Assembly (NCBI GenBank): GCA_023382335.1
Contig: JAMCPM010000006.1
Coordinates: 320,372-384,371, forward strand
From: Actinomycetota bacterium
Lineage (GTDB): Bacteria; Actinomycetota; Thermoleophilia; BMS3ABIN01
Direction of reading: 5' to 3'
Length of the DNA stretch: 64,000 bases
Shown here: positions 16,351 to 23,459 of the stretch, piece by piece
How positions within the stretch are numbered: the first letter of the stretch is position 1
Layout of the letters: every line of letters begins with the position of its first letter
Translations under genes and position numbers: made by a program
Notes under the pieces: generated by a model
What the model saw: only the letters and a program-made list of their open reading frames with translations
Database searches by the model: none
Told to the model about the DNA's origin: nothing

Positions 16351-16659
16351 CTAGGTGCCTGTACGCAGCGGTCGGATAGACCCGATCTCTTTAGCCTCGT
16401 TCCGCCTCGCTTTATACAGATCCCAGCGAATCTGGAGATTCATCCAGAAATCCTCAGTCATGCCAAAGAACCTGGCGAGGCGCAGAGCGGTACTGGGAGT
16501 CACCCCCCGGCGCTGGTTGACTATCTCGTTTACGCGCTGATAGGGAACATGGATGGCTGTGGCCAGATCCCTTTGGCTGATACCCATAGGCACGAGGAAT
16601 TCTTCCAGCAACATTTCACCGGGATGCGTCGGCTCTCTATGTGTGGGGATCCTCACCAT
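16351..16659 (-). CDS. higA: HigA-family antitoxin (XRE HTH)
   Basis: 102 residues. The hallmark N-terminus HPGEMLLEEFLVPMGISQ is followed by an HTH (RDLATAIHVPYQRVNEIVNQRRGVT) and TEDFWMNLQIRWDLYKA, all standard for HigA/VapI antitoxins. It binds and neutralises HigB and represses the operon. Start ATG 16659 follows AAAGGAAAC. It is encoded after the toxin with a 16-bp gap, the usual inverted order for higBA. A truncated duplicate lies at 12556-12711. Confidence 0.95.
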   Translation of the reverse strand: MVRIPTHREPTHPGEMLLEEFLVPMGISQRDLATAIHVPYQRVNEIVNQRRGVTPSTALRLARFFGMTEDFWMNLQIRWDLYKARRNEAKEIGSIRPLRTGT

Positions 16660-16675
16660 GATTGTTTCCTTTCAG

Positions 16676-16969
16676 TCAATGATAATCTGTTATTTCGACG
16701 CCGACCGGCCCCGATTCAGTCCATTTGAAACAGACTCGGTACTGATCGTTAATATGAATGCCGTGCTGACCTCTTCGGTCTTTCGTCAAAGCTTCAAGCT
16801 TATTTCCGGTTGGTATCTTCAACTCTGGGAGAATCCGAACCGAATCCAGCTGATCGAGCTTTCTCACGGCAATTTTCCAGAGCAGCCTCGGACAGAGTTT
16901 TCGGGCCTCTTTCGTGTTCCTGCCGTTAAAGACGTCTTCCGTGCCCCTGTTTTTGAAGGACCGGATCAC
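16676..16969 (-). CDS. higB: HigB-family mRNA-interferase toxin
   Basis: 97 residues from a GTG. Typical HigB: MIRSFKNRGTEDVF at the N-terminus, [13 protein letters not shown] in the middle, GQHGIHINDQYRVCFKW and VEITDYH at the end. Ribosome-dependent RNase of the RelE superfamily. It precedes higA in one operon. A fragment containing only its second half is found at 12724-12879, with several substitutions, so the two copies have diverged for some time. Confidence 0.95.
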   Translation of the reverse strand: MIRSFKNRGTEDVFNGRNTKEARKLCPRLLWKIAVRKLDQLDSVRILPELKIPTGNKLEALTKDRRGQHGIHINDQYRVCFKWTESGPVGVEITDYH

Positions 16970-17018
16970 GATGCCATGATAGCACGGTAGTCATGCTACA
17001 ACAAGAAATTCTTTTAGA

Positions 17019-17183
17019 AGTTCGAGTCCTGCCGGGGGGTTTACGATATTGACGAAATTATTTTGGCTTAACTAAGCCAAAAACGAGCCGGTGGATATTG
17101 GTAGACCACTTACTTTCGTTATTCGAAAAGCTACCGGGACGAGATTCGTCTTTTAAACGGACTAAAGCGGCATTTGATGAGGA
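17019..17183. repeat. tRNA-flank-like repeat element 2
   Basis: Diverged copy of the element at 15097-15260: AGTTCGAGTCCTG, GGGGGGTTTACGATATTG, a hairpin (TTTTGGCTTA at 17061-17070, complement 17073-17082), GATATTGGTAGACC, GTTATTCGAAAAG, then a matching tail (GACGAGATTCGTCTTTTAAA, CGGCATTTGATGAGG). It occupies most of the gap between higB and the nucleotidyltransferase gene. Confidence 0.65.
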
Positions 17184-17257
17184 AATGATACCGACATATG
17201 GATCGATAATCGTGTTACTATATTTTTAGGTCTATTGCCCCAATTTTATAGGAACAC

Positions 17258-17839
17258 ATGCTATCGACTCTAATCACATCCAAGGCTCGCGTAGAGCTAA
17301 TCACCTGGTTTATTACTCATCCCGCTGAACGCTTCTATTACCGTCAGTTAATCGACATTCTGAACGCGAGCAAGCAATCGATTCAGAACGAATTGGCGCG
17401 ACTGGAAAGCGCGGGCTTGCTTTCCAGCCAGAAAGAAGGAAACATACGCTTTTTCTGGGTCAATCAGGATTTCATCCTGTATCCGGAAATCAAAAGTATG
17501 ATCCTTAAAACCGTCGGGGTCGGCGACGAGCTTCGGAAATCCCTTTCCAAGATCGGTGAAATTAAATCAGCGTTCATCTATGGATCGGTGGCAAACAACC
17601 GGGAGGATGCACGCTCTGACATCGATGTCATGGTGATCGGTGACGTCACGGTAGTCGCTGTCCATGAAGCCATCATGAAAGTCGAAAAGCATCTGGGACG
17701 GGAAGTCAACTACACGATTTTTAGCCCGGGCGAATGGAAGAAGAAGATGAATAACAAAACAGCATTCGTACGAGGCGTTGCCCGGGGTGAGAAAATATTC
17801 TTGATTGGAACCGAGGATGAGTTGCGGAAGAGTAGCTGA
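17258..17839 (+). CDS. Winged-helix protein with MNT-type nucleotidyltransferase domain
   Basis: 193 residues. Residues 1-75 form a winged helix (RFYYRQLIDILNASKQSIQNE as HTH). Residues about 95-170 are a minimal nucleotidyltransferase: YGSVANNREDARSDIDVMVIG supplies the GS motif and the D-x-D metal ligands. Such proteins often pair with a HEPN-domain toxin as an MNT antitoxin; none follows here. A toxin of the ParE type is convergent. A C-terminal fragment of a homologue exists at 12422-12559. The first codon ATG 17258 has only a weak ribosome site. A mobile antitoxin-like role is inferred. Confidence 0.8.
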   Translation: MLSTLITSKARVELITWFITHPAERFYYRQLIDILNASKQSIQNELARLESAGLLSSQKEGNIRFFWVNQDFILYPEIKSMILKTVGVGDELRKSLSKIGEIKSAFIYGSVANNREDARSDIDVMVIGDVTVVAVHEAIMKVEKHLGREVNYTIFSPGEWKKKMNNKTAFVRGVARGEKIFLIGTEDELRKSS

Positions 17840-17888
17840 TGCAAGCCGGCCAGATACCGTAGGACATCGACATCCTCGCGATTAAAAC

Positions 17889-18164
17889 TTATCGCTCTTC
17901 CCGAGGGTGCCAAAGCCTCAACACGTAAATAATGGAAGCCTGAATCTCATATCGCATTTCATAGCGACCCACAAGAATACGGCGAACTTCGCGCGGCTCG
18001 AACTCTTCCAGTTTCTCACCAATGCGCGGATGTGTCAGCAAACCTCGTGACGCTGCAGATAGAGCCTGTACGGTTTGAGCAGCTGCTTGAATGTCCACCG
18101 GAGTCAGGAACTCATTAAGCCTGACCAAGTCGGAGAGGGCCTTGCTCGTCCATTTAAGCTCCAT
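17889..18164 (-). CDS. ParE/RelE-superfamily toxin
   Basis: 91 residues, with the compact ParE-type layout: [16 protein letters not shown] helix, a central acidic helix, then beta strands [17 protein letters not shown] and [13 protein letters not shown]. Its start overlaps the antitoxin stop (18164), so the pair is translationally coupled, antitoxin first. Cellular target (gyrase or ribosome) cannot be told from sequence. A nearly identical but partner-less copy is at 12848-13138. Confidence 0.9.
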   Translation of the reverse strand: MELKWTSKALSDLVRLNEFLTPVDIQAAAQTVQALSAASRGLLTHPRIGEKLEEFEPREVRRILVGRYEMRYEIQASIIYVLRLWHPREER

Positions 18165-18424
18165 CAGTGCGGGGGCTTAAGCGGCTTTTCAGTAGCCAGG
18201 CTGTCAGCCCAGGCCTGCACAGCCTGATGCTCGATTACACGACCGGCATCAACATCGGCCAGTGCCTCTCGCGTTAGTCTGCTTCGCTCTTCTTCCTGCT
18301 CAATCCAGGCGGAAAGGGCTTGCTTTACAACCCAGCCGCGCGAGCGCTCCAGACGGGCTGCTACCCGATCGACCTTTTCTGCCAGCGGCAGCGGCACATG
18401 AGCAGTTAACACCTTGGTTTTCAT
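18164..18424 (-). CDS. Ribbon-helix-helix antitoxin
   Basis: 86 residues. The N-terminus KVLTAHVPLPLAEKVDRVAA and RSRGWVVKQALSAW is a MetJ/Arc/CopG-type ribbon-helix-helix, with the strand residues T-A-H-V-P entering DNA. The C-terminal half, ending in QAWADSL and TEKPLKPP, should wrap the toxin. A T-rich upstream region with ATTAATAATGATT-like direct and inverted TTAAT words (18437-18480) is a plausible self-operator. Intact partner of the toxin at 17889. Confidence 0.9.
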   Translation of the reverse strand: MKTKVLTAHVPLPLAEKVDRVAARLERSRGWVVKQALSAWIEQEEERSRLTREALADVDAGRVIEHQAVQAWADSLATEKPLKPPH

Positions 18425-18522
18425 GGTAAACCTCCTTATCTATTTAATCATTATCAATCATAGCGATTAATAATGATTAAAACAACATCATTTTTCCCAA
18501 GAATCCTTGAATTAAACAGCAA

Positions 18523-18602
18523 GTGCGAGTCCTGCGAGCGGTTTACGATATTGGCGAAAACTTTTTGTCTCAACCAAGCCAAAAAAAGGAGGCGTCAGAC
18601 GT
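18523..18602. repeat. tRNA-flank repeat element 3, adjoining tRNA-Met
   Basis: Contains GCGAGTCCTG, GCGGTTTACGATATTGGCG, an imperfect A/T-tract hairpin (18562-18587) and GACGTTGG, then runs directly into the 3' CCA end of tRNA-Met. It matches the first half of elements 1 and 2, while their second half corresponds in position to the tRNA itself. This is the probable original of the three repeats and also serves as the tRNA terminator. Confidence 0.65.
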
Positions 18603-18679
18603 TGGTAGCGGTGGTAGGACTCGAACCTACGACACGCGGATTATGATTCCGCTGCTCTGACCAACTGAGCTACACCGCC
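18603..18679 (-). tRNA. tRNA-Met (CAU anticodon)
   Basis: 77 nt including an encoded CCA. Acceptor GGCGGTG pairs with CACCGCT (one G-U), D-arm AGCTCAGTTGGTCAGAGC, anticodon stem GCGGA/TCCGC with loop ATCATAA, T-arm GTAGG-TTCGAGT-CCTAC. CAU with this body indicates elongator Met; tRNA-Ile2 (lysidine-modified) cannot be fully excluded. Its downstream flank is copied twice in the preceding 3.5 kb. Confidence 0.93.
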
Positions 18680-18715
18680 ACATGAAGCCGGCGCCGTCGA
18701 CGGCCGGTGAAAAGG

Positions 18716-18791
18716 TGGAGCCCGGTTACGGACTTGAACCGTAGACCCCCTCCTTACCATGGAGGTGCTCTACCAACTGAGCTAACCGGGC
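18716..18791 (-). tRNA. tRNA-Thr (GGU anticodon)
   Basis: 76 nt with encoded CCA. Acceptor GCCCGGT/ACCGGGC, anticodon stem CCTCC/GGAGG with loop ATGGTAA, T-arm ACGG-TTCAAGT-CCGT. It lies 36 bp upstream of tRNA-Met on the same strand. Confidence 0.95.
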
Positions 18792-18797
18792 TTGTTA

Positions 18798-18882
18798 TGG
18801 TGGAGGAGGCTGGATTCGAACCAGCGTAGGCGTCGCCAACGGATTTACAGTCCGCCCCCTTTAACCACTCGGGCACTCCTCC
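18798..18882 (-). tRNA. tRNA-Tyr (GUA anticodon)
   Basis: 85 nt with a long variable arm as expected for bacterial tRNA-Tyr, encoded CCA, acceptor GGAGGAG/CTCCTCC, anticodon stem CGGA/TCCG with loop CTGTAAA, T-arm GCTGG-TTCGAAT-CCAGC. First gene of the Tyr-Thr-Met cluster, six bases before tRNA-Thr. Confidence 0.95.
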
Positions 18883-19098
18883 AGAAAAATCATGCGCCGC
18901 GGGTTTCCGCGCGCATAAGGCGACAGCAAATATTAGGGAATGCTGTGAGAGTTTTCAAGCTTCCCGTATCGTCAGAATTATACCATAGGGCTTTTGTCCT
19001 CTTCATATTCCTTAATCCTGCCGGGTGCGGCAAGTCCTTGAACCCTTTGATTGCGGCTGCTATCGTAAATATTGAACCCTAACCCAGCATGGAGAAAC

Positions 19099-19383
19099 AT
19101 GGATTTACAGCTGACTTTGCTGCTCTGCCTCGGAGCCATGGTCCTGAACCTGCCCTTCGGTTACTACCGGGCGGGAACCAGAAAGTTCTCATGGCAATGG
19201 TTTCTGGCAGTACATCTGCCGGTGCCGCTGATCGTCGCCTTGAGGCTGATAAGCGGCATCAGCTGGGAAGCGATACCGCTCATCTTCACCAGCGACGTAG
19301 CCGGGCAGATCATCGGCGGCATGATTCGGGCAGGCGTAAAAACGCCGGTCACTAAAGAAGTTTCCGTCGAGGAAGATGAATAG
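19099..19383 (+). CDS. Small integral membrane protein
   Basis: 94 residues from ATG 19099, preceded by GGAG five bases upstream; an ATG-less extension upstream is unlikely. Three hydrophobic segments: about 3-22 (LTLLLCLGAMVLNLPFGYY), 33-53 (FLAVHLPVPLIVALRLI) and 62-80. The C-terminus is polar and acidic. No family recognised. The next small gene starts 41 bp downstream on the same strand. Confidence 0.7.
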   Translation: MDLQLTLLLCLGAMVLNLPFGYYRAGTRKFSWQWFLAVHLPVPLIVALRLISGISWEAIPLIFTSDVAGQIIGGMIRAGVKTPVTKEVSVEEDE

Positions 19384-19424
19384 CCGGAAATCATGGAAGC
19401 AATAGAAGGACGAGTAAGAAGGAA

Positions 19425-19577
19425 ATGAACGTCAAGCTCACAAACAAACTGCGCAAACTCTTCGGCGGCCGGGCCATTCCGCTCTGCCCCACCTGCAAGT
19501 ACGACTGGCGCTCCGCCTGCCGCAATCTGGACAGGCCGCGGGTCACCGACTGCGACGAGTACCAGAAGCGTTACTAG
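19425..19577 (+). CDS. 50-residue four-cysteine protein (zinc-binding-like)
   Basis: Begins ATG 19425 after GAAGGAA. Sequence is basic at the N-terminus (MNVKLTNKLRKLFGG) followed by four cysteines, CPTC then C-R-N and D-C-D-E-Y near the end, as in small metal-binding ribbons: Cx2C, x8, C, x11, C. In the same orientation as the small membrane protein and probably co-transcribed. The codon usage is ordinary for this genome. Function unknown. Confidence 0.65.
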   Translation: MNVKLTNKLRKLFGGRAIPLCPTCKYDWRSACRNLDRPRVTDCDEYQKRY

Positions 19578-19584
19578 AATATAG

Positions 19585-19624
19585 AGGGACACATAACTTA
19601 ATTTGAATTAAGTAATGTGTCCCT
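19585..19624. repeat. 40-bp palindrome between convergent genes
   Basis: AGGGACACATAACTTAATT and its near-exact complement flank a two-base centre (arms 19585-19603 and 19606-19624, differing at one pair). Located 7 bp after the 50-residue gene and 17 bp before the hyuB stop. It can fold as a terminator for both directions, but GGGACACAT ends and perfect symmetry also resemble REP/MITE palindromes. Confidence 0.7.
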
Positions 19625-19641
19625 TAAATTATTACCCGTAT

Positions 19642-21255
19642 TTAGCGCTGGCCGTAGCCGCCTCCGCCCGGCGTTTCCACAGTAACGACATCACCCTTCG
19701 CCAGCGACACCGTCAGCTTGGCCGCGACTTCCTTGCCGTTTATGAGGTTTCGGCCGGGTTTTCCCGGACTTCCTCCGGCGGCGCCACGCGGAGCGTGGCG
19801 CCGCCGGTCACTTAATAATGAAAGCCTCGCCGGCGCCAGCACTTTGATCGAGCGCACAACGCCGTCGCCACCGCTCCAGACCCCCTCGCCTCCGGAACCG
19901 CTCCTGAACTGGTAACGCTCGACCCTCAGCGGAAAAGCCATCTCCAGCGCTTCGATCGGGGTATTGAGAGTATTGGTCATGCCCAGATGGATGCCGCTGG
20001 AGCCCGTCATCCCCGGGCAGGCCCCGGCGCCGCCGCCGATGGTCTCGTAATAATTGAACTGACTTCCGGGCTGCTCGCTTCCCAGCGTCAGATTGTTCAT
20101 CGTTCCCTGCCCCTGCGCCGGCAGCGGCATCGTCTGGGAGAACGCCAGCAGCAGCGCGTCGGCGATCCGCTGCGAAGTCTCGACGTTACCGGCGGCCATG
20201 GCAGCCGGCGGCCTGGCATTGACCAGTGTCCCCTCCGCGGCGGTGATATGGACCGGCGCCAGCGCGCCGGCGTTCGCCGGAATATCCGGATCGGTCACCG
20301 CCCGCAACATGAAATAACAGGCCGAGCGCGTCACCGCCATAGGGCAGTTGAGGTTCCCTTCTTCCTGTGGTGAAGTCCCCTCGAAGTCGATGTGCATCTC
20401 TTCGCCGCGCACCGTCACGGTAACGGCGATGGTGAGATCGCGGCCGTCGCGCTCAAGGTAATCCTCGGCCCTGAATTCGCCATCAGGCAGGCCGGCGATC
20501 GCCCGGCGCATCCGCCTCTCCGCATAAGCCACCGCGGCGTCCATGGCGGCCAGCACTTCGGCGCGGCCGCGCCGCTCGATCAACTCGAGCAACCGCCGCT
20601 CGGCGATGTGTCCTGCTCCCACCTGGGCGCGAAGGTCGCCGCGGCGCTCTTCCGGACGGCGCATCCGGCCGACCAGCCCTTCGAGAAATTCCTCCTGCGG
20701 CACGCCAGCGGCCACCAGCCTCGACGGCGGTATCACCACGCCCTCCTCTTCGAGTGTGCGCGAAGCCGCCGGCATGCTGCCGGGCTCGGAGCCGCCAACG
20801 TCGGCGTGGTGCGCCCGGCTGGCGGCGAAGGCTATGATCTCACCGGGGCCGCTGCCGGCCACGCTGCCGGCTCCAGCATTCGATCCGCTGCCGGCCGCAG
20901 AACTCTCACTGCCACTCCCAACGAGCGGCATCGAAATGGGGCTCACCACGGTGATGTCCGGCAGGTGCGTGCCGCCACGGTAGGGATCGTTGAGGATGAA
21001 GACGTCACCCGGCTCCGGCCGCTCGGCCAGCACGGCCCCGACCGCATCGGGCATCGCTCCCAGGTGCACGGGAATATGTTCAGCCTGGGCGATCATGCGG
21101 CCGGCGGCGTCAAACAGCGCTGTCGAGCAATCACGCCGCTCCTTGATGTTGGTGGAATAGGCCGACCGGATCAGGGCGGCCCCCATCTCCTCGCAGAGCG
21201 AGCGCAGCGACGATTCGATCACCTGGATAGTAATCGGGTCGAGCGGCGGGCTCAT
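19642..21255 (-). CDS. hyuB: Hydantoinase B/oxoprolinase family protein (HyuB)
   Basis: 537 residues from ATG 21255, which follows GCGAGGGAATC. Family core motifs: DPITIQVIESSLRSLCEEMG, STNIKERRDCSTALFD, DVFILNDPYRGGTHLPD, FAASRAHHADVGG, and GNVETSQRIADALL. It supplies the second subunit of ATP-dependent hydantoinase or 5-oxoprolinase-type ring-opening enzymes (acetone carboxylase superfamily). Odd: a Gly/Ser/Ala-rich stretch of about 25 residues splits the strand before FAASRAHH, a place normally compact. The frame stays open through a 15-bp tandem repeat upstream, so an N-terminal extension is conceivable but lacks a start. Confidence 0.92.
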   Translation of the reverse strand: MSPPLDPITIQVIESSLRSLCEEMGAALIRSAYSTNIKERRDCSTALFDAAGRMIAQAEHIPVHLGAMPDAVGAVLAERPEPGDVFILNDPYRGGTHLPDITVVSPISMPLVGSGSESSAAGSGSNAGAGSVAGSGPGEIIAFAASRAHHADVGGSEPGSMPAASRTLEEEGVVIPPSRLVAAGVPQEEFLEGLVGRMRRPEERRGDLRAQVGAGHIAERRLLELIERRGRAEVLAAMDAAVAYAERRMRRAIAGLPDGEFRAEDYLERDGRDLTIAVTVTVRGEEMHIDFEGTSPQEEGNLNCPMAVTRSACYFMLRAVTDPDIPANAGALAPVHITAAEGTLVNARPPAAMAAGNVETSQRIADALLLAFSQTMPLPAQGQGTMNNLTLGSEQPGSQFNYYETIGGGAGACPGMTGSSGIHLGMTNTLNTPIEALEMAFPLRVERYQFRSGSGGEGVWSGGDGVVRSIKVLAPARLSLLSDRRRHAPRGAAGGSPGKPGRNLINGKEVAAKLTVSLAKGDVVTVETPGGGGYGQR

Positions 21256-21261
21256 GATTCC

Positions 21262-21330
21262 CTCGCCTGGCAGATGCGCACCTGGCAGATACTCGCCCGG
21301 CAGATACTCGCCCGGCAGATGCGCACCTGG
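21262..21330. repeat. 15-bp minisatellite at the hyuB translation start
   Basis: Four full units and a partial fifth of CTCGCCYGGCAGATR or CGCACCTGGCAGATR, 15 bp each, between the hyuA stop and hyuB start. On the coding strand each unit carries GGCGAG or GGTGCG; the last copy supplies the ribosome-binding GGCGAGGG. In the hyuB frame it would read repeated LPGE(Y) or LPGA(H). Confidence 0.85.
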
Positions 21331-21343
21331 AACAACCGTCGAG

Positions 21344-23419
21344 TCACGCCTCCCGCCTTTCCAACCACAAATTATCACTGTTATCAATGCTTGACATCCA
21401 CCCGGGAGGCACCACTGTCGTCGCTTCGCCTTCCTCGATGACCGCGGGGCCGGCAATCACAGCGGCGCCCATTTCCCGGCGCTGCCAGACCTGAGCTTCC
21501 TTCCAGGCGCCATCGAAGTAAGCCCGCCTTCGCTCAAACGTGCCCGGCGCCGCCGCCTCGGTCTGCAACTCGGGGCGCACCAGCGAAGTCAAAACCGTAA
21601 GCCTGACGTTGACCAGCTCCACGGGTTCACCTTCGGCCCGGTAACCGTAAACTTTTTCGTGTTCGCGTTCGAACGCCGCCGACAAGTCGCCGCTTGAGAA
21701 ACCTTCGCCGATATCAACCGTCAGCTCATGGGACTGGCCTCTATACCGCAGATCGGCGCGGCGGACCAGCCGGCTCTCGCCCGTCGACATCATCCCCTGC
21801 CGGACGTCCCCGATCCGCGTCCCCTCTGATTCCGCTCCGGCTTCGCGCTTAAGTTCCTCGAATGCCTGCCGCATGAACCGGTCATCCCATTCCCCGGGAC
21901 GGTAAACCGTCCGGACCCAGTCGCGCCGGCGCTCGCCGACGACCATGCCCAGAGCCGAGAGCACGCCGCAGCTGTCGGGAATCAGCACGCGGCCGATGTC
22001 GAGTTCAGCCGCCAGGTCGGCGCCATGCATCGGCCCGGCGCCGCCGAATGAGACCAGCACAAAATTACGCGGATCGTGGCCGCGCTCGACGCTGATGACT
22101 CTCAGCGCCTTGACCATCTCGGCGTTGGCCACCCGGCGGATCCCCATCGCTGTTTCCTCGATACCGGTCCCGAGCAGCCTTGCCAGGCGCGCCAGCGCCG
22201 CCTCAGCCTCTTCGCGTACCAGCGCCAGGCCGCCGCCCGCCGGCGCTCCCAGCCAATCGCCAAGATAGCCGAGGAAGAGATTGGCGTCGGTAACCGTCGC
22301 CTGCTCGCCGCCGCGGCCGTAACAGGCGGGGCCGGGAAGGGCTCCGGCGCTCTCGGGGCCGACCCGCAGGGCGCCGCCGGCATCGATCCAGGCAATGGAG
22401 CCGCCACCGGCGCCGATCGTATGGATATCCACCATGGGAAGAGCAACCGGCGCGCCGCCGATCTCACGTTCGGAAGTTACCGCCGCGGCGCCTCCCCGCA
22501 CCAGAGTGACATCGGTGCTGGTGCCGCCCATGTCAAAAGCAATCAAATTGTCAACCTGACTGCGCCCGCCGGCGAACATGGCTCCGACGACGCCGGCCGC
22601 CGGCCCCGACAGTAGCAGCGGCGCCGCCGACCTTACCGCCTGCTCCAGCGGCAGCACACCGCCGCTCGATTGCATTATCCACGGAGCGGGCAATCCCGCA
22701 GCCGCGGTTCCCTTCCCCAATCGCTTGAGATAACGGGCGACCACCGGTGTCAGGTACGCATCCACAGCCGTCGTGCTGAAGCGCTCGTATTCACGGAACT
22801 GCGGCAGGACCTCGCTTGAAATCGATATATGGATGCCCGGCAGCGCCTTGCGCAGCGCCTCGGCAAGCTCCCGTTCATGGGCAGGCTCGAGGAAGGAAAA
22901 GAGCAGGCACACAGCAAGGGCTTCGATCGGCTTATCCGGCTCGGGGTCCCTCATCGGCAGACGCAACCCGCTCACATCCTCCGCGACCCGGTCGATCTCG
23001 CCGCGGGCCAGTGGTTCGGTTTCAGCGCCGGGCGCCACCCGTTCGCTGACGGTCAACCTGAATTCGCGGGGAACCAGGGGTTCGGGCCGCTGAGGGCAGA
23101 GATCGTAAAGACGCGGACGGTTCTGCCGGCCGATCTCGAGGATATCGCGGAACCCCTCGGTTGTCACAGAAGCGGTCAGCGCTCCCTTGCGCTCGAGCAG
23201 AGCGTTTGTCGCCGTGGTCATTCCGTGGGAAAAACCGGTAACCCGCTCCGGAGCCAGGCCGGCCTTTTCAAGGACGGCGGCGGCCGCAGACAAAACACCC
23301 TCCGCCTGGTCCGCGGTCGTGGGAAGCTTGGCGCGATATAGAATGCCGTCCGCGATCAGCACGGCGTCGGTGAATGTGCCGCCGACATCCACACCGAGCA
23401 GTACCGGGGAAACCCTCAC
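21344..23419 (-). CDS. hyuA: Hydantoinase A/oxoprolinase family protein (HyuA)
   Basis: 691 residues. The N-terminal ATP-binding signature GVDVGGTFTDAVL and the Hydant_A core (FSHGMTTATNALLERKGA, DMGGTSTDVTL, GAGGGSIAWID, VSFGGAGPMHGADLA) are all present. Acts with HyuB to hydrolyse a cyclic amide (hydantoin, 5-oxoproline or similar) with ATP. It is followed by hyuB after an 88-bp gap that includes the minisatellite. Substrate specificity is not predictable. Ordinary length and composition. Confidence 0.95.
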   Translation of the reverse strand: MRVSPVLLGVDVGGTFTDAVLIADGILYRAKLPTTADQAEGVLSAAAAVLEKAGLAPERVTGFSHGMTTATNALLERKGALTASVTTEGFRDILEIGRQNRPRLYDLCPQRPEPLVPREFRLTVSERVAPGAETEPLARGEIDRVAEDVSGLRLPMRDPEPDKPIEALAVCLLFSFLEPAHERELAEALRKALPGIHISISSEVLPQFREYERFSTTAVDAYLTPVVARYLKRLGKGTAAAGLPAPWIMQSSGGVLPLEQAVRSAAPLLLSGPAAGVVGAMFAGGRSQVDNLIAFDMGGTSTDVTLVRGGAAAVTSEREIGGAPVALPMVDIHTIGAGGGSIAWIDAGGALRVGPESAGALPGPACYGRGGEQATVTDANLFLGYLGDWLGAPAGGGLALVREEAEAALARLARLLGTGIEETAMGIRRVANAEMVKALRVISVERGHDPRNFVLVSFGGAGPMHGADLAAELDIGRVLIPDSCGVLSALGMVVGERRRDWVRTVYRPGEWDDRFMRQAFEELKREAGAESEGTRIGDVRQGMMSTGESRLVRRADLRYRGQSHELTVDIGEGFSSGDLSAAFEREHEKVYGYRAEGEPVELVNVRLTVLTSLVRPELQTEAAAPGTFERRRAYFDGAWKEAQVWQRREMGAAVIAGPAVIEEGEATTVVPPGWMSSIDNSDNLWLERREA

Positions 23420-23459
23420 AGCTGCCCGCCGATGAGATTTGCCGGTCGCCCCGCCAGGA

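Noticed and set aside
15097-17183. Integron attC sites and a gene-cassette array
   Set aside because: Repeats separated by small toxin genes suggested attC, but paired RYYYAAC/GTTRRRY cores are absent, genes point both ways and no integrase is seen; tRNA-flank derivation fits better.
17840-17888. HEPN-toxin remnant after the nucleotidyltransferase gene
   Set aside because: A few residues (QAGQIP then stop) faintly recall HEPN N-termini, but the stretch is far too short to support.
20392-21441. 349-codon plus-strand open frame opposite hyuB
   Set aside because: Antisense shadow of a well-supported family gene in high-GC DNA; composition is Arg/His/Gly-rich with no motifs and no ribosome site.
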